DNA of 30,335 bases from a virus, in the IMG/VR virus record IMGVR_UViG_3300042879_002628, positions 1 through 30,335 of that record. The stretch is one strand, 5' to 3'. Position numbers and translations under genes: made by a program. Each line of letters opens with the position of its first letter. Positions within the stretch are counted from its first letter, which is position 1. A model generated the notes under the pieces. That model did not search any database, was not told the DNA's origin, and worked only from the letters and a program-made list of their open reading frames with translations. Of this stretch, positions 1-7,477 are shown piece by piece.

Positions 1-938
1 ATGTAAGCCTCGGAAATGCCACCAGTGATACCATTACCTCCGCAGCAGACATAACCGTTAACAGCCTTACGGTTGGAAGAGGGGGTGGTGGAGTTTCCAC
101 CAATACAGCCGTTGGTGTTAATGCGCTTGCCTCAAATTCAACTGGGTCTATAAGTACGGCAATAGGAAACAACGCACTTAATGCAAACACCACGGGTAGT
201 TCAAATGTTGCCGTGGGTGACGGTGCTTTGAATGCAAACACAACAGGAAGTTTTAACACCGCATTTGGTAGACGCGCACTTCTTGTAAACAACGGCAGTA
301 GCAACACCGCAGCAGGAAATGGCGCACTGTCCGCTCTATCAGCGGGTTCCTTCAACACTGCAATCGGAAGACTAACTGGAACCGATGTTGTAACAGCAAC
401 TGGTGGAATCTACATCGGGTACTCTAATATCGGAACCGATTTATCAACCAATGAAATCGTGATAGGCACACAGGCAGTCGGATTCGGTTCCAACACTGCC
501 GTGATTGGAGCAGCCACGCAGACCGCTGCGTACATATACGGTCTTGTGAACGCTATGGGCGGTGTTTCTGCCGCTGGTGCAACATTTTCAAACATCAATA
601 TCCGTGGCACGGGAAGAATTCAAGCAGGAACTTCAGAAACGCTGTATCTTGGTGCTGCCGGAGGCACAGAGATAGAGGTAAACAATGACGAAAGTGCCAT
701 TCGTCTGTGGGCAAACGGCACACAAGCAATTGAATGTTTTGATACCTCAACAAGCGTATACACCGATTTCTTTGCGTCAAGCACTTCTTCGTTCTCTGGC
801 ATGATGACAGTGTATGCGGGAATAAGCGCGGCAGGAGGAGTCACATTTGCAAATAATGTGCAAGCAGCAAAAATTGAGGCAGATTCTGTGTATTCGTCAA
901 CAACCAACTTGGCACTATTTAACATGGGTATCGTATGA
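1..938 (+). CDS. Repeat-rich tail fibre / trimeric-adhesin-like protein (5' end outside window)
   Basis: The reading frame is open from base 3 with no start in view, so this is the last 311 codons of a longer gene. Roughly the first 120 visible residues are degenerate 16-17-residue repeats of the type AL-x-x-NTTGS-x-NTA-x-G. In phage fibres and YadA-like adhesins such repeats build a trimeric beta-solenoid stalk. Two copies are also close at the DNA level (about 177-227 and 228-278). The rest is a beta-rich, Ala/Gly/Ser/Thr-rich region with no catalytic motif. The protein ends without a visible peptidase S74 chaperone. It leads a same-strand run of adhesion genes. I infer host binding at the tail tip; the exact fibre type is not determined. 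Confidence 0.75.
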   Translation, partial: VSLGNATSDTITSAADITVNSLTVGRGGGGVSTNTAVGVNALASNSTGSISTAIGNNALNANTTGSSNVAVGDGALNANTTGSFNTAFGRRALLVNNGSSNTAAGNGALSALSAGSFNTAIGRLTGTDVVTATGGIYIGYSNIGTDLSTNEIVIGTQAVGFGSNTAVIGAATQTAAYIYGLVNAMGGVSAAGATFSNINIRGTGRIQAGTSETLYLGAAGGTEIEVNNDESAIRLWANGTQAIECFDTSTSVYTDFFASSTSSFSGMMTVYAGISAAGGVTFANNVQAAKIEADSVYSSTTNLALFNMGIV

Positions 939-958
939 AAAGAGAGGATACATAAGGT

Positions 959-1372
959 ATGGCAACATCAGCACAATTTACAGCAGCACCAACACTTGAA
1001 GTTTCACAGGTTAGCACCATCAACACTGCGCGTGACGGCACGGGAACAACCGTTGAAATATGTTCTGGTCCATCAACCACGGCAGGAAACGGTGTAGGCA
1101 AGCGCATACTTCGTGTGACGGTGTGTGCCACGGGAAACACCACCGCAGGAGTAATCCGGTTTTTTTATTCGCCGGACAGCGGAACCAATAAGAGGCTGAT
1201 TGACGAATTGCTTGTGCCAGCAATCACACCAAGCACCACCGTTTCTGCATTTCGTGCAGAAGTGGCAGAACTGGTTGGACTCGTTCTTCCGGGCGGTGGA
1301 GTCCATAAACTGTATGCCTCAACCGAAAAGGGAGAAACTTTCAATATTCTCGTTGAATCTGGAACACTATGA
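959..1372 (+). CDS. Small phage structural protein, probably fibre-associated
   Basis: The 137-residue product begins MATSAQFTAAP. Its composition is rich in Thr, Val and Gly, with alternating hydrophobic residues as in beta-sandwich virion proteins. I see no signal peptide, membrane segment or catalytic motif. An AGAGAGGA purine tract lies upstream of the ATG. The gene sits 20 bases after the fibre gene and its stop overlaps the next start as ATGA, so the three genes are probably translated together. I infer a small tail or fibre component from context. I do not recognise the family. Confidence 0.6.
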   Translation: MATSAQFTAAPTLEVSQVSTINTARDGTGTTVEICSGPSTTAGNGVGKRILRVTVCATGNTTAGVIRFFYSPDSGTNKRLIDELLVPAITPSTTVSAFRAEVAELVGLVLPGGGVHKLYASTEKGETFNILVESGTL

Positions 1373-2424
1373 ACAACGGATTTTATGGATTTCCGTCCCC
1401 AACGGACTCTAACATAATCAACGCTCGTGAGTTTGATACGAGCGGAACATACTCCATACCACAAAACGCAAAACGGTTGTTTATTTTTGCAGTGGGAGGT
1501 GGCGGTGGTGGTGCTGGTGGAACACGGCGGGATGCAGCCAGTGGTTCACCGGGAGGAAATGGTGGAGCAGCAGGAACATATGTTCTCACCGAACTACCCG
1601 TGAGTGCTTTCAAGGGGATAAGCACACTGCAAATAGTGATCGGCGCAGGAGGCAACGGCGGGATAGCAGGAACCACCAACGGTGCATCTCCTGCCGCTGC
1701 CACATCGGGTGGAGCAACGCAGATATGGATTCCCGGTCAAGCCTCTTATTTCATAAGTGCGGGTGGAAACCTGTTTGGCAACGGTGGTGTGGGAACAGGT
1801 GTATCTTCCAATCCCAATTCAGGATCAAGCACGGGAGTGAGCCTGTTGTTTGGTCAGCCAGTTAAACCAATGGATGTTTCACTTACAGGTACTCCAACTT
1901 TGATAGATGTTACTTCGTTGAACAAGGTTGGAGGTGGAGTCGGTGCAGGTGCAAGAGGAGGAAGCACCGGAGGGAACATTTTTGTTTTCAGCCCATATGA
2001 GTGTGGTGGTGCTGGTGGTGGCAGTCTAAACAGTGCCACGGTAGCAAACGGCGGAGGTTCTGTAGCCATCTACCAACCAAACTCAGTAAATACGGTGCAT
2101 GGAGGTGCGGCATTTTCTACTTCTTTCATGCTGTTTGGCAACTACGCGCCCGGAACCACGATATATCAAGGGGTGTGTGGAAACGGACAAGCGGACGCAC
2201 CAAACTCGTATCAGATGATTGCCCCCAACCTCATGTTTAGTTCTGGATTCGGTGGAGCAGGCGGTGGGGCGGGAGCGACAGGTGCAGGAAGACGCGCAAC
2301 AAACGGAGGAAACGGATACCGTGGCGGTGGTGGAGGAGGGGGCGGTGGTAGTTGCCCCGGAGTGACCGCTGGCAACGGTGGGGCTGGTGGGAACGGTTAT
2401 GTTAAAATCGTGGCAATAGGGTAA
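1369..2424 (+). CDS. Glycine-rich adhesin-like tail protein
   Basis: The 351-residue protein opens with a short unique segment (about residues 1-40) containing a motif like FDTSGTYSIP. Dense glycine runs follow, including a GGGGGGAGG block near residue 44 and a very Gly-rich C-terminal third (about 285-345), separated by short beta-type segments. This pattern matches phage glycine-rich tail-fibre domains, where a hydrophobic beta strand leads into Gly-rich loops. Some T4-like tip adhesins use polyglycine helices to present receptor-binding loops. The start overlaps the previous stop (ATGA). Its place among fibre genes supports receptor recognition at the fibre tip. Receptor specificity cannot be read from the sequence. 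Confidence 0.65.
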   Translation: MNNGFYGFPSPTDSNIINAREFDTSGTYSIPQNAKRLFIFAVGGGGGGAGGTRRDAASGSPGGNGGAAGTYVLTELPVSAFKGISTLQIVIGAGGNGGIAGTTNGASPAAATSGGATQIWIPGQASYFISAGGNLFGNGGVGTGVSSNPNSGSSTGVSLLFGQPVKPMDVSLTGTPTLIDVTSLNKVGGGVGAGARGGSTGGNIFVFSPYECGGAGGGSLNSATVANGGGSVAIYQPNSVNTVHGGAAFSTSFMLFGNYAPGTTIYQGVCGNGQADAPNSYQMIAPNLMFSSGFGGAGGGAGATGAGRRATNGGNGYRGGGGGGGGGSCPGVTAGNGGAGGNGYVKIVAIG

Positions 2425-2428
2425 TCCA

Positions 2429-2629
2429 ATGAAATATGCCATAGTAAAAACCGAAACCAATGTAGTGGAAAACATCATCATTTGGGATGGTTCTACCCCT
2501 ATACTGGACTGGTCGGTGTGGACTCCTGTGCTGTTAAACACCGGAGAAGAGTGTAACATGGGATACTCATACGATCCTCAGAACAGCCCAAGGTTTTTTG
2601 CTTCTGACTTCAATGACCTGATACTTTGA
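2429..2629 (+). CDS. Small tail-associated hypothetical protein (66 aa)
   Basis: The protein begins MKYAIVKTETNVVENIIIWDG. This opening is typical of short proteins found beside tail-fibre genes, sometimes annotated as fibre assembly or tail-associated proteins. It contains a WDG and two Trp-rich stretches (around residues 19-32) and ends NDLIL. No membrane or signal sequence is seen. It starts four bases after the adhesin stop and is followed 17 bases later by the first glycosyltransferase-like gene, which suggests co-transcription. The function is inferred from position only. Confidence 0.6.
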   Translation: MKYAIVKTETNVVENIIIWDGSTPILDWSVWTPVLLNTGEECNMGYSYDPQNSPRFFASDFNDLIL

Positions 2630-2646
2630 ATTGAAAGCCATTCATT

Positions 2647-3453
2647 ATGAAATTCTATATGTCGTATTGGTCGGGCGGTTACTACAAATCTATTGACGAG
2701 TATCTTGTTGACATTCACCGTCTTTCGGTTCATCTTATCAAAAAACATTACGGAGAGTGTCATCTGCTGACGGACAGTCGCAGCAAGCCATACTTTGAAG
2801 ATGTAGGATTCACATCAATCCAAACAGAACTTGATGTTCTTGACGGAACGGTTTCGACCAACTGGGCACTGGGAAAACTTCACGCATATAAAATTCTGTG
2901 TGAACGGGGAGTCCCTTTCTGTCATGTGGACTACGATGTGTTTCTGTGGAAACCACTTCCCACAGAATTGCTGCAAGAGCAAGTGTTCTGCCAGTCCGTT
3001 GAACGCAAGGTGTACGATTTGTACGCATTCAAAATGTTTGAAGACAATCATGTAAACAGGCACATGGTCAAAGACACAGAACGCAGACACTACCAATCTT
3101 CATACAATGTGGGGATATTCGGGGGCAACAATCTAGACTTCATAAAGCGGTATGCAGAAGCAGGAATATGCTTCACTATGGACACAGAAAACCAACCGTG
3201 CTATGAACTGATGAACAAGTATCAGCCCCAATCCGTTGCCTGTATTTCTGAACAATATTATCTGTATGTGTGTTCAGAGGAGTGGGGAGTCCCCGTGAAG
3301 TGCCTGTTGAACTGCGAACAAGAAATTTACAGAGAAAAAGAGTCTTGTTCGGTTGGGTACACTCACCTCATATGTCACAAGAACCATCCACAAGTCAAAG
3401 ACGCAATATACCTAAAACTATACGAAAACTCGCTGAAGGAGATTGTTAAATGA
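2647..3453 (+). CDS. Glycosyltransferase-like protein, copy 1
   Basis: The 268-residue product has a GT-A-like layout. A hydrophobic N-terminal strand (MKFYMSYWSGG) is followed by a HLLTDS strand near residue 40 and NWALGKLHAYK near 75. The acidic motif HVDYDVF (about residue 97) looks like the DxD metal/nucleotide-sugar site. YNVGIFGG (near 155) and SEQYYLY (near 200) follow. The downstream gene is a clear paralogue with all these motifs. Beside fibre genes, likely roles are glycosylating virion fibres or altering host surface glycan. The donor sugar and acceptor are unknown. It may belong to an uncharacterised DUF family with a glycosyltransferase fold. Confidence 0.6.
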   Translation: MKFYMSYWSGGYYKSIDEYLVDIHRLSVHLIKKHYGECHLLTDSRSKPYFEDVGFTSIQTELDVLDGTVSTNWALGKLHAYKILCERGVPFCHVDYDVFLWKPLPTELLQEQVFCQSVERKVYDLYAFKMFEDNHVNRHMVKDTERRHYQSSYNVGIFGGNNLDFIKRYAEAGICFTMDTENQPCYELMNKYQPQSVACISEQYYLYVCSEEWGVPVKCLLNCEQEIYREKESCSVGYTHLICHKNHPQVKDAIYLKLYENSLKEIVK

Positions 3454-4271
3454 AATTCTACATGTCATACTGGTCTAACGGTTACTTGCAAAAGCCCAAC
3501 GAATTCGTGATCAATTGCCACAAACTAGCATTTCACTACTTGAAAATGAACTACGGTGAAGTCCATCTTGTCACCGACTCGGTAGGCAAGGATTCTCTCA
3601 AAGACATTCCTTACACTACTGTATCCACGGAACTTGATTCTCTTGCACCCAACCTGAATTGGGCATTGGGAAAACTGTACACCTACAAGAAGGCAGCACA
3701 ACTTGGCGATTCGTTTCTGCATGTTGATTTTGATGTGTTTGCAAAGCAGCCGTTTCCTGAGCAGAAACTCACGGCAAGTGTGCTTACTCAATCAATGGAA
3801 ATGATTCTTCCGCCGAAAAGATGGTACGATCTTGACACATTCTACTCGCAGTGCCCAAACAAGAGGCTTTGCGTCAGGGAAGATGACCGCGACACATCGT
3901 ACAATACGGGAATATTCGGCGGAACAGATTTGCAGTTCATTCAAACCTATGCACAAGAAGCAATGGATTTGTCAACCGACCCACAGAACCAAGCAGGGTT
4001 TGCCGCGATGAATCAAGCAGGAGAGTGCTATTTCTTGCCAACCATTTTCTGCGAACAATATTATTTACATCAGTGTGCAAAGCACTATAATGTGCAAATA
4101 TCCTGTCTCATAAACGGTGGGGATTACGATCCAATTTGGTTCAAAGCGGATTGTCGTGCCAAAGAATACGCACACCTAAACGACATCCGCGAACGCCACC
4201 CAAAAAATCACCCAAGCATCGTGAACTTGGTGAATGTGAAACTGCGGCAAGCAGGAATTACACCCTCGTAA
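3450..4271 (+). CDS. Glycosyltransferase-like protein, copy 2 (tandem paralogue)
   Basis: The 273-residue protein shares with its upstream neighbour the N-terminus MKFYMSYW, NWALGKLYTYK, the acidic motif HVDFDVF, YNTGIFGG, CEQYYLH and a C-terminal Lys/His-rich NHPSIVNLVN. The two genes overlap as ATGA. They are clearly diverged throughout, so the duplication is not recent. The second acidic motif keeps both aspartates, so both copies may be active. The pair may act on two acceptors or sequentially on one glycan. No membrane anchor or signal peptide is visible, which places it in the cytoplasm. Confidence 0.6.
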   Translation: MKFYMSYWSNGYLQKPNEFVINCHKLAFHYLKMNYGEVHLVTDSVGKDSLKDIPYTTVSTELDSLAPNLNWALGKLYTYKKAAQLGDSFLHVDFDVFAKQPFPEQKLTASVLTQSMEMILPPKRWYDLDTFYSQCPNKRLCVREDDRDTSYNTGIFGGTDLQFIQTYAQEAMDLSTDPQNQAGFAAMNQAGECYFLPTIFCEQYYLHQCAKHYNVQISCLINGGDYDPIWFKADCRAKEYAHLNDIRERHPKNHPSIVNLVNVKLRQAGITPS

Positions 4272-4319
4272 TCACGCGCATTCAAATACAAAACACAATA
4301 CTTTAGACCCGGTTTGACA

Positions 4320-4350
4320 GGTCTACACGATATCATCATCTCTACATACT
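4320..4350 (+). promoter_or_regulatory. Candidate regulatory repeats upstream of the RNR gene
   Basis: The 104-base gap before the reductase holds GGTCTACACGAT (4320-4331) and CTCTACATACT (4340-4350). They match the paired repeats in front of the membrane-protein gene at 27911. A TTGACA hexamer at 4314-4319 precedes them, but no good -10 lies 16-18 bases further on. There is no CTAAATA element here. I read this as a possible early or middle promoter or operator. Confidence 0.35.
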
Positions 4351-4375
4351 CTACCTAAACCAAGGAGTACAAAAC

Positions 4376-6295
4376 ATGAAGCGACTTCCCACACTCTACC
4401 AAGAGTTTATTCACCTTTCGCGCTACTCACGCTGGCTTGAAGACAACAAGCGGCGTGAGTCTTGGGAAGAAACCGTGAATCGGTATTTCAATTTCTTCGA
4501 TGAGCATTTCGCAGAAAAGGGAATCAAGATAAATAAAACAGTACGAGAGGAATTGCGTGATGCAGTCCTGAACCTTGAAGTCATGCCGTCCATGCGGTCA
4601 CTGATGACCGCAGGCGAAGCACTGAAGCGGGATAACACCGCAGGCTACAACTGCTCCTACATTGCTGTAAACAAGGTTCGCGCATTCGATGAGATTCTTT
4701 ACATTCTCATGTGCGGAACGGGAGTGGGCTTCAGCGTGGAGAGGCAGTATGTGGAGAAACTTCCTACAATTGCTGAAGAGTTTACCAACAGCGATACGCT
4801 CATCGTTGTCAAGGACTCCAAAGAAGGATGGGCAAAATCCTTCCGAGAACTGGTATCCCTACTTATTGGAGGTCAAATCCCCCGATGGGACTTGTCTCAC
4901 ATTCGTCCTGCTGGTTCGCGCCTCAAGACTTTCGGTGGACGCGCAAGTGGACCACAGCCACTGGAAGACCTCTTCCGATTTACCGTCAGTACTTTTAAGA
5001 AGGCTGCGGGACGAAAACTCACTTCCATTGAATGCCACGACATTATCTGTAAGGTTGCAGAGATTGTCGTTGTCGGGGGTGTCCGTAGATCGGCTCTTAT
5101 CTCGCTTTCCAACCTCACGGATGAACGGATGCGTGATGCTAAGGTGGGTCAATGGTGGTTGGACAACCCACAACGGGCGTTAGCAAACAATTCCGTTGCG
5201 TACAAGGAGAAGCCCGAGATCGGCACATTCATGGAGGAGTGGCTGTCTCTGTACAAGAGCAAGAGCGGTGAGCGTGGCGTGTTCAATCGCCAAGCCGCAC
5301 AGAAAACCGTTTCAAAACTAGGAGAACGCCGTGATGCGACTTATGAATTCGGCACGAATCCTTGCTCGGAAATTATTCTTCGTGACAAGGAATTTTGTAA
5401 CCTTTCTGAAGTCATTGTCCGTCCCGATGATACTGCTGACACTCTCAAGCGAAAGGTTCGTCTAGCAGCCATTCTCGGCACTTGGCAAGCCTCGCTTACC
5501 CACTTCCCGTACCTCAGCAGTGATTGGCGCAAGAACTGCGAGGAGGAAGCACTGCTTGGAGTTTCGCTCACGGGAATCCTTGACAACAAGATGATGCGTA
5601 CACAGGGCACTGAACTTGATTCTCTCCTGTCTTGCCTCCGTGAGACAGCGGTGGACGCAAACAAGGAGTGGGCAAAGCGCATGGGCATCAACCCTGCGGC
5701 AGCAATCACTTGTGTAAAGCCAAGCGGCACGGTGTCGCAGTTGACGGATTCCGCAAGCGGCATTCACGCACGGCACAGCGAATACTACATCCGCACCGTC
5801 CGCGCTGACCGCAAAGACCCCCTGTGCCAGTTTATGATCGAACAGGGATTCCCTGCGGAGCCGTGTGTCATGCGCCCCGACCACACGATGGTGTTTTCGT
5901 TCCCCATGAAGGCAGTGGGTTCCGTTACCCGCAACGACATGACTGCAATTGAACACTTGGAGTTGTGGCTTACCTATCAGCGGCACTGGTGTGAACACAA
6001 GCCAAGCATCACTGTTACCGTGCGGGAAGGTGAGTGGATGGAGGTGGGTGCGTGGGTGTACGCGCACTTTGACGAGATCAGCGGCATTTCTTTCCTGCCC
6101 CACTCCGATCACACCTATCAGCAAGCCCCGTATCAGGACTGCACCGCAGAGCAATACGAGGCTGCACTGAAGACCATCCCACAGAATGTGGACTGGTCAG
6201 GACTCATCAAGTTTGAAAAGGAAGACTCCACCAAGGGCACACAGACATACGCTTGCAGCGGAGACAAGTGTGAGGTGGTTGATCTGACTACATAA
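4376..6295 (+). CDS. nrdJ: Adenosylcobalamin-dependent (class II) ribonucleotide reductase
   Basis: The enzyme reduces ribonucleotides to deoxyribonucleotides using a cobalamin-derived radical, supplying dNTPs for phage replication. The 639-residue length fits the monomeric class II group, slightly short of Lactobacillus-type RTPR. Visible catalytic features are the YNCS cysteine (Cys93), the NPCSE loop (Asn328, Cys330, Glu332) and the second disulfide cysteine Cys341. A C-terminal CSGDKC pair (Cys627/Cys632) serves for re-reduction. A clear AAGGAG ribosome site precedes the ATG. No NrdB or activase gene is nearby, consistent with class II. The gene stands alone between the adhesion genes and a strong terminator, so it is probably its own transcription unit. 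Activity would depend on host B12. Confidence 0.93.
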   Translation: MKRLPTLYQEFIHLSRYSRWLEDNKRRESWEETVNRYFNFFDEHFAEKGIKINKTVREELRDAVLNLEVMPSMRSLMTAGEALKRDNTAGYNCSYIAVNKVRAFDEILYILMCGTGVGFSVERQYVEKLPTIAEEFTNSDTLIVVKDSKEGWAKSFRELVSLLIGGQIPRWDLSHIRPAGSRLKTFGGRASGPQPLEDLFRFTVSTFKKAAGRKLTSIECHDIICKVAEIVVVGGVRRSALISLSNLTDERMRDAKVGQWWLDNPQRALANNSVAYKEKPEIGTFMEEWLSLYKSKSGERGVFNRQAAQKTVSKLGERRDATYEFGTNPCSEIILRDKEFCNLSEVIVRPDDTADTLKRKVRLAAILGTWQASLTHFPYLSSDWRKNCEEEALLGVSLTGILDNKMMRTQGTELDSLLSCLRETAVDANKEWAKRMGINPAAAITCVKPSGTVSQLTDSASGIHARHSEYYIRTVRADRKDPLCQFMIEQGFPAEPCVMRPDHTMVFSFPMKAVGSVTRNDMTAIEHLELWLTYQRHWCEHKPSITVTVREGEWMEVGAWVYAHFDEISGISFLPHSDHTYQQAPYQDCTAEQYEAALKTIPQNVDWSGLIKFEKEDSTKGTQTYACSGDKCEVVDLTT

Positions 6296-6329
6296 AAAGA
6301 CGGGATTGTAATTGTCACCGTCAAAAGAG

Positions 6330-6358
6330 CAGCCCCCGTCAGGGGGTTGTTTCTTTTC
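6330..6358 (+). terminator. Rho-independent terminator after the RNR gene
   Basis: An 8-bp stem (6330-6337 with 6342-6349, including five consecutive C-G pairs and one G-T pair) closes a GTCA loop. It is followed by a T-rich tract to 6358. It lies 35 bases after the reductase stop codon and should end that transcript before the protease gene. Confidence 0.88.
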
Positions 6359-6391
6359 ATAAATCTGTGAATTTTTGGTCCCGGAACCCCG

Positions 6392-6398
6392 CTAAATA
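6392..6398 (+). promoter_or_regulatory. T4-late-type promoter element CTAAATA
   Basis: CTAAATA lies only five bases (TTGGT) before the protease ATG at 6404. T4-type late transcription starts about six bases after the element, so the mRNA would begin at or next to the start codon. The same element precedes other units in this window. Confidence 0.6.
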
Positions 6399-6403
6399 TT
6401 GGT

Positions 6404-7177
6404 ATGAAGAGAGGTAGTCCCCATTCTCTTCTGCTGGCTCTTGCACTCGTCTTGCTGCAAGCCTGTGCGTGGGACATCACTGCCGTTGCGCCGAAGAGCG
6501 CACCCTCGCCTAAGTGCGAGGAAAACAAACCAGTAGCAGAAGCCCCTCAAGAAGAGCCGTTTTTCTTGAGGGGTTTCTCGCTATTGGAGGAAACCCAAAT
6601 GCCTGCCGTGGGTTTCATCTCCGACCGCAATGACCGCATGATCGGCAGCGCAACCCTCATCCACCCAAGGGTGGCACTTACTGCCGCTCACTGTGTGGAA
6701 AATCGCACCATAGTGTCTTTTACCGCAGGAGGGGTGGAACATCCTGTCCGGTTCGTAATATCGCACCCCAAATGCCTGTTGGCAGACATGTGGGTGTTTG
6801 ATGTGGCACTGGTCTTCTTGGAAGACTGTTCGGACATAGAACCCATGAAACCCGTTTCCGACTCGTACACATACACTCGCATGGATCCTCTTACTGCCGT
6901 TGGGTACGGAGGTGGCACAAAAAAGCGCAGCGACAACGGTGTGTTCCGCTACTATGGAACACTTGTGGAAGAGCCGTGGGTGTTCAAAATGCTCGTCACG
7001 GACGGCACGGTGTGGTTTGGTGACTCCGGTGGCCCAATGATAAATCCCGAGGGTGAAATTGTTGGGGTGATTTCGTCCCTCGGGATTTATGATGGTTGCC
7101 TTTTTGAGAATTCCGTTGTTCGCATGGACTTGGTGATCGGGTGGATACACCAAACCGTGGAGGAAATATGCGACTAA
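6404..7177 (+). CDS. Trypsin-like (S1) serine protease with lipoprotein signal
   Basis: The 257-residue protein begins with a lysine/arginine n-region, a hydrophobic core (LLLALALVLL) and a lipobox LQAC (Cys21), predicting a lipid-anchored envelope protein. After a Pro/Glu/Ala-rich linker (about 22-55) comes an S1 protease domain. It has TAAHC (His96), a FDVAL aspartate (Asp133) and GDSGGP (Ser208), so the full triad is present. Family members cleave peptide bonds outside the cytoplasm. No Shine-Dalgarno sequence is visible: the ATG follows the CTAAATA element by five bases. The overlapping 7168 gene lies at its 3' end. The target is unknown; envelope remodelling, superinfection exclusion or lysis are options. 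Confidence 0.88.
   Translation: MKRGSPHSLLLALALVLLQACAWDITAVAPKSAPSPKCEENKPVAEAPQEEPFFLRGFSLLEETQMPAVGFISDRNDRMIGSATLIHPRVALTAAHCVENRTIVSFTAGGVEHPVRFVISHPKCLLADMWVFDVALVFLEDCSDIEPMKPVSDSYTYTRMDPLTAVGYGGGTKKRSDNGVFRYYGTLVEEPWVFKMLVTDGTVWFGDSGGPMINPEGEIVGVISSLGIYDGCLFENSVVRMDLVIGWIHQTVEEICD
6543..6573 (+). other. Terminator-like perfect hairpin inside the protease gene
   Basis: CCCCTCAAGAA (6543-6553) and TTCTTGAGGGG (6563-6573) form a perfect 11-bp stem with a 9-base loop. TTTCT follows directly. It encodes the linker between the lipobox and the protease domain. The shape is that of a Rho-independent terminator, yet the reading frame continues through it. Confidence 0.6.
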
Positions 7178-7254
7178 ACCGACTTCAAAAAGTCTTGGTC
7201 TGTGCGTGTTCTTTCCTTGTGGGAATTCTTTTGGCTAGAGCGTTCGGGTTTTGA
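7168..7254 (+). CDS. 28-residue hydrophobic membrane peptide
   Basis: A very short frame starts at an ATG preceded by a near-ideal ribosome site (GGAGGAAAT) within the end of the protease gene, overlapping it by ten bases. The product has a basic N-terminus (MRLNRLQK) followed by one hydrophobic stretch (VLVCACSFLVGILLARAFGF), enough for one membrane pass. Its stop is immediately followed by the stop of the convergent gene at 7255, so the interval is fully used. The strong ribosome site and the fit between neighbours support a real gene. It might modulate the protease or the membrane; no family is recognised. Confidence 0.55.
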   Translation: MRLNRLQKVLVCACSFLVGILLARAFGF

Positions 7255-7428
7255 TTACCCTACTTCGCCAGCAACTTCAGATGAATCAACCTTCTTCTGA
7301 AGTTCAGCCTTTTGCTTCAGGGCAATCTGAAGTTGCGCTTCAGCCAAGATCAGGGCTGAAGTAAGTTCGTGAACCTTCTTCTCAAGCAGCGGTAGCAGAA
7401 CAGTTTCATTGTAATTTTCGGTACTCAT
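7255..7428 (-). CDS. Small coiled-coil protein (57 aa)
   Basis: I chose the ATG at 7428 (MSTENYNETV) because an ideal AAAGGAGG lies eight bases upstream; a longer frame would begin before that site. The product is one long amphipathic helix with leucine heptads (LLPLLEKKVHELTSALILAEAQ) and a Lys/Glu-rich second half, so it probably dimerises as a coiled coil. It has its own CTAAATA element 20 bases upstream and is therefore probably a late monocistronic unit. It is convergent with the membrane peptide and divergent from the resolvase. The function is unknown. Confidence 0.7.
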   Translation of the reverse strand: MSTENYNETVLLPLLEKKVHELTSALILAEAQLQIALKQKAELQKKVDSSEVAGEVG

Positions 7429-7448
7429 TTTGAGTCCTCCTTTCCCTC

Positions 7449-7455
7449 TATTTAG
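7449..7455 (-). promoter_or_regulatory. Late-type promoter CTAAATA for the coiled-coil gene
   Basis: TATTTAG on the plus strand reads CTAAATA on the minus strand, 20 bases before the ATG at 7428. An AAAGGAGG site lies between, giving a short conventional leader. Confidence 0.65.
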
Positions 7456-7477
7456 CACACTTTCCATACATACTTGT

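Noticed and set aside
177-278. The 51-base repeats as a mobile or recombination element
   Set aside because: They are in frame and encode the fibre repeat units, so protein-level repetition explains them.
4314-4342. A full sigma70 promoter before the reductase (TTGACA with a -10)
   Set aside because: The hexamer at the correct distance (CATCTC) is a poor -10. I kept only the repeat motif as a candidate regulatory site.
4530-4537. GATAAATA on the plus strand in the reductase gene
   Set aside because: It is within codons of the reductase with no downstream start nearby, so a late promoter here is unlikely.
5462-6154. A 230-codon open frame on the minus strand
   Set aside because: It is antisense to the class II reductase, which has all its catalytic residues.
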